In this document: positions 7,451-13,080 of the stretch, piece by piece
How the letters are laid out: each line of letters begins with the position of its first letter
Position numbering within the stretch: the first letter of the stretch is position 1
Source of the DNA: Methanomethylovorans sp. PtaU1.Bin073
GTDB lineage: Archaea > Halobacteriota > Methanosarcinia > Methanosarcinales > Methanosarcinaceae
Length of the DNA: 16,403 nucleotides
Direction of reading: 5' to 3'
NCBI GenBank assembly: GCA_002067265.1
Contig: MVQW01000319.1
Span: forward strand, 1 to 16,403
Made by a program: the position numbers and the translations under genes
Notes under the pieces: generated by a model
Seen by the model: only the letters and a program-made list of their open reading frames with translations
Databases searched by the model: none
Told to the model about the DNA's origin: nothing

Positions 7451-8251
7451 TTATTTACCAAGTATCTTCTTTATTTCAGTTTGCATATACTCTTCAATGG
7501 TGTCCTCTTTTATTTCCCTGGCCTTGCCTTCAAAAGTGGTTATATCTTGAAGGATGGTATGGAACATCAAAAAAAGGACAAATACAATCAGTGTAGAAAA
7601 AAGGGCAAGTATAGATCTTTCTATGGGATATGCCAGGATAACTTCATTGAACATTGCAGGAGTAAGGTCATAAAAAATAAGAGCTGATGTTGAACCTGCA
7701 ATGTGGTCTGCAAGTACGGCTATGGAAGCGATTAAATATAGATATATAAATAGAATAACTTTAGATGTATTTATTTTTCTTGTATATTTATTATCAAATT
7801 TGAAAAATATGGCCAATACTAAAACATGATACCATGGATAATAAAATACTGTTCTCCCTGTAGGAAACGCATACCATGCCAGAAGTGGAATGGCATAAAG
7901 TGTTAAGGCCAATTTTTTTCTGCCTGAAATTAGCAGAGCTCCTGTCAATGAGGAAAATACAGTAAAAAGCGGAGATATAAGATGAAATATATCCTTTTGA
8001 AAAAAATTTGGGTTACTGAGTCCATGTAACAAAACGCCTGAAAATGATACCATTGGCCCCAGGATCGGACCGAAAATCATCCCGTTCAAAGCGCTCAAAG
8101 AAACCACTGAGCTAATTCTGGAGCCTTCTATTCCTACTACAGTGATGTCAGGTAGCCAGCTTGCAAAATATGTGGTTATTATACCAAGTAACACAGAAAC
8201 TAATAATATGTCCTTTGAAGGACGCATAATTGCCATAAAGTGTCTTTTCAC
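7451..8251 (-). CDS. Six-helix membrane protein resembling ECF transporter substrate-binding (S) components
   Basis: A 266-residue integral membrane protein with about six hydrophobic segments. Helix 1 (ILLVSVLLGIITTYFASWLP) is followed by a short loop and LSALNGMIFGPILGPMVSFSGVLLHGL, a small-residue/Gly-Pro pattern typical of ECF-type vitamin-uptake S subunits. A soluble, charged C-terminal tail (ITTFEGKAREIKEDTIEEYM) follows the last helix. No energising ATPase or EcfT gene lies in the window, so it would share a group-II ECF module elsewhere. Substrate cannot be told. The start is uncertain: GTG 8251, ATG 8236 and ATG 8227 are all in frame with no clear ribosome site. A TATA-like TTTAAA near 8279 would make GTG 8251 leaderless. 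The ECF label rests on pattern similarity only. Confidence 0.65.
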   Translation of the reverse strand: MKRHFMAIMRPSKDILLVSVLLGIITTYFASWLPDITVVGIEGSRISSVVSLSALNGMIFGPILGPMVSFSGVLLHGLSNPNFFQKDIFHLISPLFTVFSSLTGALLISGRKKLALTLYAIPLLAWYAFPTGRTVFYYPWYHVLVLAIFFKFDNKYTRKINTSKVILFIYLYLIASIAVLADHIAGSTSALIFYDLTPAMFNEVILAYPIERSILALFSTLIVFVLFLMFHTILQDITTFEGKAREIKEDTIEEYMQTEIKKILGK

Positions 8252-8273
8252 AAGGCTACTTATGGAAAAAGAT

Positions 8274-8284
8274 GATTTAAAGCT
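8274..8284 (-). promoter_or_regulatory. TATA-like element for the leftward membrane-protein gene
   Basis: On the minus strand the bases read AGCTTTAAATC, centred about 28 nt before GTG 8251. That spacing predicts a transcription start at or next to the start codon, hence a leaderless mRNA, and agrees with the absence of a ribosome site. The match is only moderate. Confidence 0.4.
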
Positions 8285-8387
8285 TCTTAATTTCGATGGC
8301 TATGTACATACATGTGTCTATATTCCTTAACTCTGTTATTCAAGGAATAAATACAGTAATCCACAAATGCTACATTTTTTTAAATAG

Positions 8388-8417
8388 TTTCGACTCATGT
8401 AAAAAAACAGGTCGAAA
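8388..8417. repeat. Inverted repeat TTTCGAC-N16-GTCGAAA
   Basis: Perfect 7-bp arms at 8388-8394 and 8411-8417 separated by 16 bases that include an A-rich run. The arms are 23 bp apart start to start, about two helical turns, so a dimeric regulator could bind one face of the DNA. As RNA it could form a weak hairpin with one extra U-G pair. It lies midway between two divergent genes. No regulator is assigned. Confidence 0.5.
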
Positions 8418-8502
8418 ACAGAAATTAATTACTGAATTTTATCATTTAATAGATGCTTGATCTTTTATATATTCTGTCATTGTATATTGTTTTACAAACA
8501 CA

Positions 8503-8529
8503 ATTATCATTAACTATATATATGATAAT
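8503..8529. promoter_or_regulatory. Inverted repeat ATTATCAT-N11-ATGATAAT framing a TATA-like core
   Basis: Perfect 8-bp arms at 8503-8510 and 8522-8529 enclose TAACTATATAT. If this is the TATA box of the rightward gene, transcription would start near 8543, giving a leader of about 60 nt. A protein bound to both arms would block TBP/TFB, a common archaeal repression design. The left arm plus core recurs at 9033-9051 downstream of the gene. AT-rich sequence makes chance repeats easier, but 8 of 8 matched bases around a TATA core is notable. Confidence 0.5.
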
Positions 8530-8576
8530 ATACATAGAACTCGCGCGATCGGTTAAAATTTTTATAACTGTTATAA

Positions 8577-8590
8577 GCTTTGTACAAAGC
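8577..8590. repeat. 14-bp perfect palindrome GCTTTGTACAAAGC
   Basis: Every base of the 14 is matched by dyad symmetry. The site ends immediately before the ribosome site GGGAGGT (8591-8597) of the TTG-started gene at 8602. With no loop it is a poor RNA hairpin on its own, so a DNA operator is the more natural reading. It also overlaps the expected start region of a TATA-like TTTTTATAA at 8559-8567. Confidence 0.55.
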
Positions 8591-8601
8591 GGGAGGTTAA
8601 C

Positions 8602-9003
8602 TTGAAAATAAGAGTAGTAAGTTCAAAAGAAGAGATAGAGACCCTGCACCAGAGTGAAGAAATGATACACCTGGCTTTCAGGCCATCAAACACAGATATC
8701 TTTTCAATGGTTGCAAAATGTCCTAAACTTAAGGCTATTCACATGCCAACCTCATATAAGAAGACACTTTCCAAGTCATCCCTTATGTTCCTTGAAATGC
8801 AGGGTGTAAAGATTCTTGAAGGTGATGTATGGGGACACAGGGAAGTAATAGAAGAATATTCTGAGATCTCACAGCATGTATATGATCGGATTCACCAGTA
8901 CAAGGAACAGGGTATGTCTGATGAAGACATAGTAAAACAGATGCGGACTGAAACTGGCTTAAGTTCCGATATTCTTTCTTTCCTTATACGCAGAATTAAG
9001 TGA
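8602..9003 (+). CDS. DUF1699-type protein, copy 1
   Basis: A 133-residue soluble protein that I recognise as the DUF1699 family, known mainly from Methanosarcinales, with no established function. The N-terminal half is alpha/beta in pattern (MKIRVVSSKEEI, then MIHLAFRPSNTDIFSM, then KAIHMPTSYKKT). It is followed by the nearly invariant LEGDVWGHR and a helical C-terminus ending ETGLSSDILSFLIRRIK, whose I-x-Q-Y...GMSDEDI pattern could be a helix-turn-helix-like fold (inference). No signal peptide or membrane helix. The start is TTG 8602, supported by GGGAGGT at 8591-8597 and by exact alignment with the second copy's MKIRVVSSKEEI. By hand count it shares about 84 of 132 residues (about 64%) with the protein at 9524. 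A hairpin overlaps its stop codon. Two independent long upstream regions suggest separate regulation. Confidence 0.8.
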   Translation: MKIRVVSSKEEIETLHQSEEMIHLAFRPSNTDIFSMVAKCPKLKAIHMPTSYKKTLSKSSLMFLEMQGVKILEGDVWGHREVIEEYSEISQHVYDRIHQYKEQGMSDEDIVKQMRTETGLSSDILSFLIRRIK

Positions 9004-9016
9004 GGGACTTTCCCTC
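9002..9016 (+). terminator. Hairpin overlapping the stop codon of DUF1699 copy 1
   Basis: GAGGGA (9002-9007) pairs perfectly with TCCCTC (9011-9016) around a three-base loop, CTT. The stem takes in the last two bases of the TGA stop. It could end or protect the 3' end of the mRNA. No long T run follows directly, so it is not a textbook terminator. Confidence 0.45.
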
Positions 9017-9032
9017 CCATAATTTATTCAAG

Positions 9033-9051
9033 ATTATCATAAACTGTATAT
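9033..9051 (+). promoter_or_regulatory. Promoter-like copy of the element upstream of DUF1699 copy 1
   Basis: ATTATCATAAACTGTATAT here matches ATTATCATTAACTATATAT at 8503-8521 at 17 of 19 positions. The right-hand inverted arm is missing here. If the core acts as a TATA box, transcription would start near 9075, inside a region with no gene until 9524. That would give either a 450-nt leader or a separate small RNA. Confidence 0.4.
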
Positions 9052-9253
9052 TCTAATCTCCTGTTATTCTGTTATTTATTTACGCTGTTAATGCTACTGT
9101 TTTGATTTATTCAGTTCTTCTGGACGATATTATGTGTATATGTGTATTCCACTTTGTATGCATAACTTATGTATTTATGTCCAATTTGCAATGAGTATAT
9201 TTATGCTTCTTTTTAACTTCACTTATTTTTGTATATTTTCTATTATTTTGATC

Positions 9254-9313
9254 AGAGTCAACAGCAAAACTGATATATGTTTACTATCTAATTATTAGAC
9301 ACATGTTGGCTCT
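9254..9313 (+). ncRNA. Possible structured RNA: 10-bp stem with 40-nt loop
   Basis: AGAGTCAACA (9254-9263) can pair with TGTTGGCTCT (9304-9313) over ten base pairs, nine Watson-Crick and one U-G. A second partner TGTTGA at 9321-9326 can instead pair with TCAACA (9258-9263), so two structures exclude each other. This is read by eye from the sequence; no known RNA family is recognised and expression is not shown. The sequence is AT-rich and long-range stems can arise by chance. Confidence 0.3.
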
Positions 9314-9430
9314 AGCTTCATGTTGAAATTTTTTAACTTTACAACTTGGTTTGTATCGTGTTTTAGTCAAATAAAAGTAGTTTAATAACATCTAACAATT
9401 ACAATATACATATAATAGTAGCTTGATAAA

Positions 9431-9440
9431 CTTTAAATAT
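9431..9440 (+). promoter_or_regulatory. TATA-like element for DUF1699 copy 2
   Basis: CTTTAAATAT, centred near 9436, predicts a transcription start near 9462 and a leader of about 60 nt before ATG 9524. This is similar to the leader length predicted for copy 1. It is one of several AT-rich candidates here. Confidence 0.35.
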
Positions 9441-9523
9441 GAAGTTGTAGATACAATAAACTAGGATTTCAAAGTATTTTATTTTGTAAACACAATATTT
9501 TGCAATCCACAGAGGTACAAGAT

Positions 9524-9922
9524 ATGAAAATAAGAGTTGTCAGTTCCAAAGAAGAGATCAATACGTTGAGTCCAAATGAAGAAATAGTGCATCTTGCTTT
9601 CAGACCATCCAACACAGACATTTTCTCACTTATTATGAAGTGCCCACAGGTCAAGGCGCTCCACATTCCAAGCTCTTACAAGAGGACTATATCCAACTCT
9701 GCAAAAATGTATCTTAAAATGCAGGGTATTGAGCTTCTTGAGGGAGATGTATGGGGACACCGCAAGGATATCAATGAATACTCTGAGGTTTCCCAGAATG
9801 TTTATGACCGCATAAAGCAGTACCGTCTGGATGGAATGCAGGAAGACGATATTACTGATAAAATGGTCAGAGAGACCAGGCTCAGTCCGGATTTCATTTC
9901 TTTCCTTATTAAGAGCAATTAA
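9524..9922 (+). CDS. DUF1699-type protein, copy 2
   Basis: A 132-residue paralog of the protein at 8602, function unknown. It keeps the family's fixed blocks: MKIRVVSSKEEI at the start, HLAFRPSNTDIFS, LLEGDVWGHR, EYSEVSQNVYDRIKQY and LSPDFISFLI near the end. Differences concentrate at residues 15-22, around 33-48 and in the C-terminal helices, as expected for functional duplicates drifting apart under selection and not for decay. ATG 9524 is chosen because AGAGGT (9511-9516) lies seven bases upstream; the frame also contains TTG 9500, which has no such site. The next gene to the right is on the other strand, and a hairpin followed by T-rich DNA ends the transcript, so this is a single-gene unit. 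Confidence 0.82.
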   Translation: MKIRVVSSKEEINTLSPNEEIVHLAFRPSNTDIFSLIMKCPQVKALHIPSSYKRTISNSAKMYLKMQGIELLEGDVWGHRKDINEYSEVSQNVYDRIKQYRLDGMQEDDITDKMVRETRLSPDFISFLIKSN

Positions 9923-9931
9923 TTACTATGC

Positions 9932-9960
9932 GGGTCTGTTTGACCCAGCATTTTCTACTT
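9932..9960 (+). terminator. Hairpin and T-rich tract after DUF1699 copy 2
   Basis: GGGTC (9932-9936) pairs with GACCC (9942-9946) around a five-base loop; GC bases outside (9930-9931 with 9948-9949) can extend the stem across a bulged A. T-rich sequence follows from 9951 onwards, with several T runs to about 9990. Archaeal termination relies on such T tracts. Confidence 0.6.
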
Positions 9961-10041
9961 TTGTTAGTTTTATTAGTTCTTTTATTTTTTGAAAATGGTG
10001 TTATATGTAGTATTTTCAGTTTCTCTAAAGTAAACCTCAAA

Positions 10042-10077
10042 AGTGAAAAGGCTCAAAAGGCCTAGAATACTTTCACT
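10042..10077. terminator. Nested hairpin at the end of the small membrane-protein gene
   Basis: Outer arms AGTGAAA (10042-10048) and TTTCACT (10071-10077) enclose inner arms AGGC (10049-10052) and GCCT (10060-10063). The stop codon of the leftward gene (10073-10075, minus strand) lies in the outer arm. It could act on transcripts from either side. No strong T run follows on the minus strand. Confidence 0.4.
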
Positions 10078-10267
10078 CTACATCCATCAATTTAATACCT
10101 ATTCCGGAAATAAGAAGTATGAAAATCACTAAAGAGGCTATGAATCCATAACTTTCCATCGATGGATCAGAGCCGGAAGAAAAGGCAGAATGGGAAATAA
10201 TAATAAGAGCGATCAAGACCAGCACTGAGCCAGTGGAAGATATGATTTCAAGGGTCTTTTTATCCAT
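10073..10267 (-). CDS. Small two-helix membrane protein, function unknown
   Basis: A 64-residue protein with two predicted membrane helices: GSVLVLIALIIISHSAF near residues 13-29 and GFIASLVIFILLISGIGIKL near 41-60, joined by a short polar loop (SSGSDPSMESY) that would face one side of the membrane. No catalytic motif or lipobox is seen. I chose ATG 10267 over the in-frame TTG 10276 because a TATA-like GTTAAATTG centred near 10299 predicts a transcription start near 10273, downstream of the TTG; no ribosome site is present, so the mRNA would be nearly leaderless. It is isolated: divergent from the nuclease pair on the right and convergent with DUF1699 copy 2 on the left. The hydrophobic pattern makes a chance frame unlikely. 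Confidence 0.6.
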   Translation of the reverse strand: MDKKTLEIISSTGSVLVLIALIIISHSAFSSGSDPSMESYGFIASLVIFILLISGIGIKLMDVE

Positions 10268-10348
10268 GAGGTTCAATAAGAGGGTAATCTACATCAATTT
10301 AACGCACTGGGATCTTGTCAGCTTGGAAATATATCTGATGTGGAATTC

Positions 10349-10846
10349 ATGACAGAATTTGAAAGAGTACTTGTACAATCATTCAATACTTTCTTCACTG
10401 AAAATGGGGTAAAAGGAATAGCTCACAGAGTAAAGCAGCATAGGTTTACTCCTCAGTTTCTTGATGTGCTGGTGGATTCTCTTGATCCGGATTATTATAT
10501 GGGTATAGAATGTAAAAGTATTTCTGTGGATAAAGGAGCAAAAGCCCTATATTTTTCTCAGCATTTCACTGTGGATAAAAAGGGCAGTCATCAGATAGAA
10601 AGAATCTCTGATTTTCTCAGACTTTCAGGACGCGCCGGTTTTCTGGCAGTTGAACTGCGAATGGGAGTCGGTCATTCTCGTGAAGCATATATCGTACCCT
10701 GGACAGAACTGGATACTCTTTTTAATACTGAAGGCGAGAAAAAGTTATCTATATCTGATCTGAAAGAATATGCTATGATTGAGAGAGAAGGTAACAGATA
10801 TCGCATAGATCCAGCTAAATGGAAGGCTGGAAGGGTACTCGGATGA
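10349..10846 (+). CDS. PD-(D/E)XK nuclease-like protein (Holliday-junction-resolvase-like fold)
   Basis: A 165-residue protein with a probable PD-(D/E)XK active site: E5 in the first helix, D39 in QFLDVLVDS, and E54-C55-K56 in YMGIECKSIS, fourteen residues after the Asp as in this fold. The following part, HQIERISDFLRLSGRAGFLAVELRMG, has the helix-strand layout seen in archaeal Hjc and related nucleases, where a helix after the active site contacts DNA. The classic Hjc arginine/serine N-terminal motif is not obvious, so I do not call it Hjc. Start is ATG 10349; GTG 10340 is also in frame. It overlaps the downstream RecJ/GAN-like gene at ATGA (10843-10846), so the two are translated together, suggesting a joint role in DNA repair or replication. 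Confidence 0.72.
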   Translation: MTEFERVLVQSFNTFFTENGVKGIAHRVKQHRFTPQFLDVLVDSLDPDYYMGIECKSISVDKGAKALYFSQHFTVDKKGSHQIERISDFLRLSGRAGFLAVELRMGVGHSREAYIVPWTELDTLFNTEGEKKLSISDLKEYAMIEREGNRYRIDPAKWKAGRVLG

Positions 10847-12255
10847 GGTTTGGAATGTCGGATTGTCTACATCAAATGAGGATACGTGCAAAGAAATGTG
10901 CAGATACGATAAAGGGGAAGCACGAAGTAAAAGTCGTATCACATATAGATGCAGATGGAATAACATCGGCGGCAATTATCTGCAAGGCTCTTGACCGTGC
11001 AGGCATTGAAAATTCTATCAGTTTCTTAAAACAACTGGATGAAAATACGATATATGGACTGGCGGATCAAAATCCGGAACTTGTCATATTCACTGATATG
11101 GGAAGTGGGATGCTTGAACATATCATTTCTTCTGGTCTGCAGGCAGTGGTATCTGATCATCATCGTCCCCGCGGGGATCCAGAAAACCTGGTAAAGGATC
11201 ATATTAATCCTCATCTTTTCGGTGCTAATGGTTCTACCGACATAAGCGGTTCAGGGACCACATACCTGCTGGCTAATGAACTAGGTGATAACCGTGATCT
11301 TGCAGGCCTTGCAATAGTAGGTGCCATAGGGGATATGCAGAACAGGCGCAATGGTCATCTTGTCAGCCTCAATCGGGAAATACTGGAAGAAGGCGTTTCT
11401 AACAGGGTGCTATCATTTGAAAAAGATATCATGCTCTTTGGGAAACAAACAAGGCCTATTTTTAAACTGCTGCAATATGCATCAGATCCATATCTGCCGG
11501 GACTTACCGGAAATGAAGATGCTTGTATAGATTTTCTTCATCGTATTGGGCTTCGTTTTGGCGATGATGATCGTTGGAGAAGATGGATAGACTTGGAAAT
11601 AGGGGAAAAACAAAAGATAGTTTCTGCCCTCATGCAACACGGTCTTTCTTCAGGGCAAGAGTCCTACAAACTTGAGAGGCTCATAGGAGAAGTATATCTA
11701 TTGTTGAATGAGAGAGAGGGCACTGAAATGAGAGATGCCACCGAGTATTCAACATTGTTGAATGCAACTGGGAGGTATGATTTTGCTGAAGTGGGGATGA
11801 CCGTATGCATGGGTGATAGGGAAGATGCATATCATAAGGCAAGCAAATTGCTCACTGAGCATCGGTCTAACCTTGTTAATGGTCTTAGCTTTGTAAAAGA
11901 GAACGGCATCACCAAGCTTAATAATTTGCAATATTTCGATGCGGGTTCAAATATAAAGGAGACAATTATCGGGATTGTTGCTGGAATGAGCACTTCAGTT
12001 GCCGCGGACAGAAATTATCCCATTATAGCTTTTGCAAATGCTGAAAACGGGGTGAAAGTCTCTGCCAGGGGTACACAGGATCTGGTGAGAAAAGGCCTCA
12101 ACCTTTCAGAAGCATTAGCTGTTGTATCTGCAGAGGTTGGAGGCGCCGGAGGCGGGCATGATATTGCAGCCGGTGCAACTATTCCTGAAAACTCCAAGGA
12201 TGAGTTTATCCGCAGGCTAGATGCAATAATTGGCCTTCAGGTCTCAAAACAATGA
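10843..12255 (+). CDS. Archaeal RecJ/GAN-like single-strand exonuclease (DHH-DHHA1 phosphoesterase)
   Basis: A 470-residue DHH-superfamily nuclease. Metal-binding motifs are intact: SHIDADGI (D36, D38), FTDMGSG (D85), the DHH motif VSDHHRP (D105-H107) and VGAIGDMQ (D164). The C-terminal DHHA1 domain carries VGGAGGGHDIAAGATIP. Length and order fit archaeal RecJ-like proteins such as Thermococcus GAN, which binds GINS at the replication fork and is related to eukaryotic Cdc45. Intact catalytic residues predict an active nuclease. Possible starts are ATG 10819, ATG 10843 and ATG 10855. I list 10843 because it forms ATGA with the upstream nuclease stop and follows GGAAGGG; 10855 is nearly as good, with GAGGT at 10845-10849. 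The stop is one base from the convergent nrpR-domain gene. Confidence 0.9.
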   Translation: MRFGMSDCLHQMRIRAKKCADTIKGKHEVKVVSHIDADGITSAAIICKALDRAGIENSISFLKQLDENTIYGLADQNPELVIFTDMGSGMLEHIISSGLQAVVSDHHRPRGDPENLVKDHINPHLFGANGSTDISGSGTTYLLANELGDNRDLAGLAIVGAIGDMQNRRNGHLVSLNREILEEGVSNRVLSFEKDIMLFGKQTRPIFKLLQYASDPYLPGLTGNEDACIDFLHRIGLRFGDDDRWRRWIDLEIGEKQKIVSALMQHGLSSGQESYKLERLIGEVYLLLNEREGTEMRDATEYSTLLNATGRYDFAEVGMTVCMGDREDAYHKASKLLTEHRSNLVNGLSFVKENGITKLNNLQYFDAGSNIKETIIGIVAGMSTSVAADRNYPIIAFANAENGVKVSARGTQDLVRKGLNLSEALAVVSAEVGGAGGGHDIAAGATIPENSKDEFIRRLDAIIGLQVSKQ

Positions 12256-12256
12256 G

Positions 12257-13015
12257 TTATCGTGCATACTCGTTGATGTGGCGCAACTCCTTGATATCAA
12301 CAACTGTAGACATAGCATTTGTTTTTATGTCTATGCCATGTTCCTGGACAATGGCCATGGGATTGGTGCCACCTATTACAACTATTCCTAAGTGATCTCT
12401 TTCCACAGGCACATCGAGAATGCGCGTATTCGGCTCTCCAACTTCTAAGATACCTGTAATACCTGCATCCATCATATCAGAGAGAATACGGTCGATATCG
12501 TCTCTTGCAGCCATGGGAGCTTCTCTAAGGTTAGCCAATATCTTTCCGGAGCCCGTTTTGAGCATTTCTGTAACTGATGTGATCTCCTGGGACATGAGCA
12601 CTTCCAGAGGATCTATCGTAGTACTGTGATATGTAAGTACATTTGTGAACCTCAAAGGAGTTCCATTTTTAATCTCCACCAATCCGCCAAACCGTGGATT
12701 TACAAGTACGCCTTTCTTAAGCAAGATACCATCTATGGTGATGCTGCACATTGTGGCAAAACCAACTTTACCTGCTTCGATAGCCATTCCTCCAATGCTT
12801 TCTCCTTCATGGAGCACTCTCAGATATGGGCTTACGGACAGACCGCTATTGATAGCCATTTCAAATATGCCCATCACATCATCTAAATCTTCCTTGTCTA
12901 TAATGGACAAATTAACAATTACCTTACCTTCCCGTGTAACCGGATCAAAAGTTGTTCTAAACATCAGATCTTCTATCTTTGCTGATGTAAACTGGATACA
13001 GTAGTCTTTCTGCAC
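12257..13015 (-). CDS. NrpR-domain protein without DNA-binding domain (NrpRII-like nitrogen regulator)
   Basis: NrpR represses nitrogen-fixation and assimilation genes in methanogens and releases DNA when 2-oxoglutarate is high. This 252-residue protein is one NrpR (DUF128) domain: linker-like [20 protein letters not shown], then [61 protein letters not shown] and [14 protein letters not shown]. The N-terminal winged helix of DNA-binding NrpR is absent. In Methanosarcina, NrpRI carries the helix-turn-helix and NrpRII is the single domain without it, acting as partner; this fits NrpRII. GTG 13015 is the start, with GAGGT (minus strand, 13026-13022) seven bases ahead. A TATA box at 13050-13056 gives it its own promoter. 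I saw no NrpR operator in front of it. Confidence 0.86.
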   Translation of the reverse strand: MQKDYCIQFTSAKIEDLMFRTTFDPVTREGKVIVNLSIIDKEDLDDVMGIFEMAINSGLSVSPYLRVLHEGESIGGMAIEAGKVGFATMCSITIDGILLKKGVLVNPRFGGLVEIKNGTPLRFTNVLTYHSTTIDPLEVLMSQEITSVTEMLKTGSGKILANLREAPMAARDDIDRILSDMMDAGITGILEVGEPNTRILDVPVERDHLGIVVIGGTNPMAIVQEHGIDIKTNAMSTVVDIKELRHINEYAR

Positions 13016-13049
13016 CTACAAACCTCGGAAATGTTATTTGACATTCTTC

Positions 13050-13056
13050 TATTATA
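13050..13056 (-). promoter_or_regulatory. TATA box of the nrpR-domain gene
   Basis: Minus strand reads CCTATAATAG around this position. The predicted transcription start near 13028 lies just ahead of the ribosome site GAGGT, giving a leader of about 13 nt. This makes the gene independent of pgi, 65 bases upstream. Confidence 0.5.
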
Positions 13057-13080
13057 GGCTATCGATGACGGCGTGAAGTT

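Larger units (their letters stand above)
8252..8601. other. 350-nt AT-rich regulatory gap between divergent genes
   Basis: No credible coding region is seen. The stretch holds: a TATA-like AGCTTTAAATC (minus strand, 8274-8284) serving the leftward membrane protein; an inverted repeat TTTCGAC-N16-GTCGAAA (8388-8417); an inverted repeat ATTATCAT-N11-ATGATAAT framing a TATA-like core (8503-8529); a second TATA-like TTTTTATAA (8559-8567); and a 14-bp palindrome just before the ribosome site of the next gene. The density of dyad symmetry is unusual for this window. Confidence 0.7.
9004..9523. other. 520-nt AT-rich gap between the DUF1699 paralogs, possible ncRNA or long leader
   Basis: I see no convincing coding region. 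It contains a promoter-like copy (9033-9051) of the element ahead of copy 1, four short CTGTT repeats (9061-9101), a 10-bp RNA stem candidate (9254-9263 with 9304-9313), a TATA-like CTTTAAATAT (9431-9440) and a TTTTGTAAACACAAT element (9482-9496) related to one at 8490-8504 (AAACACAAT shared). Confidence 0.65.

Noticed and set aside
8142..8330. 62-codon + strand frame across the start of the membrane-protein gene
   Set aside because: Mostly antisense to the membrane protein's first helices; the remainder is AT-rich promoter DNA and the product has no recognisable features.
9061..9101. CRISPR-like repeats
   Set aside because: Units are only 5-8 bases with irregular spacing of 8-16, far from a CRISPR repeat/spacer pattern, and no cas genes are present.
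9500..9523. TTG 9500 as the start of DUF1699 copy 2
   Set aside because: The paralog aligns from MKIRVV, and AGAGGT at 9511-9516 marks ATG 9524.
8461..9523. Insertion sequence or phage remnant in the AT-rich island
   Set aside because: No transposase or integrase fragment, no target-site duplication and no long terminal inverted repeats were found; the paralogs look like a simple tandem duplication.
12645..13004. 119-codon open frame on the + strand
   Set aside because: Antisense shadow of the NrpR-domain gene; the minus-strand product matches the NrpR family along its length.
13016..13080. NrpR operator (GGTA-N6-TACC or GGAA-N6-TTCC type) ahead of the NrpR-domain gene
   Set aside because: No such dyad is present in the gap, so autoregulation is not supported.
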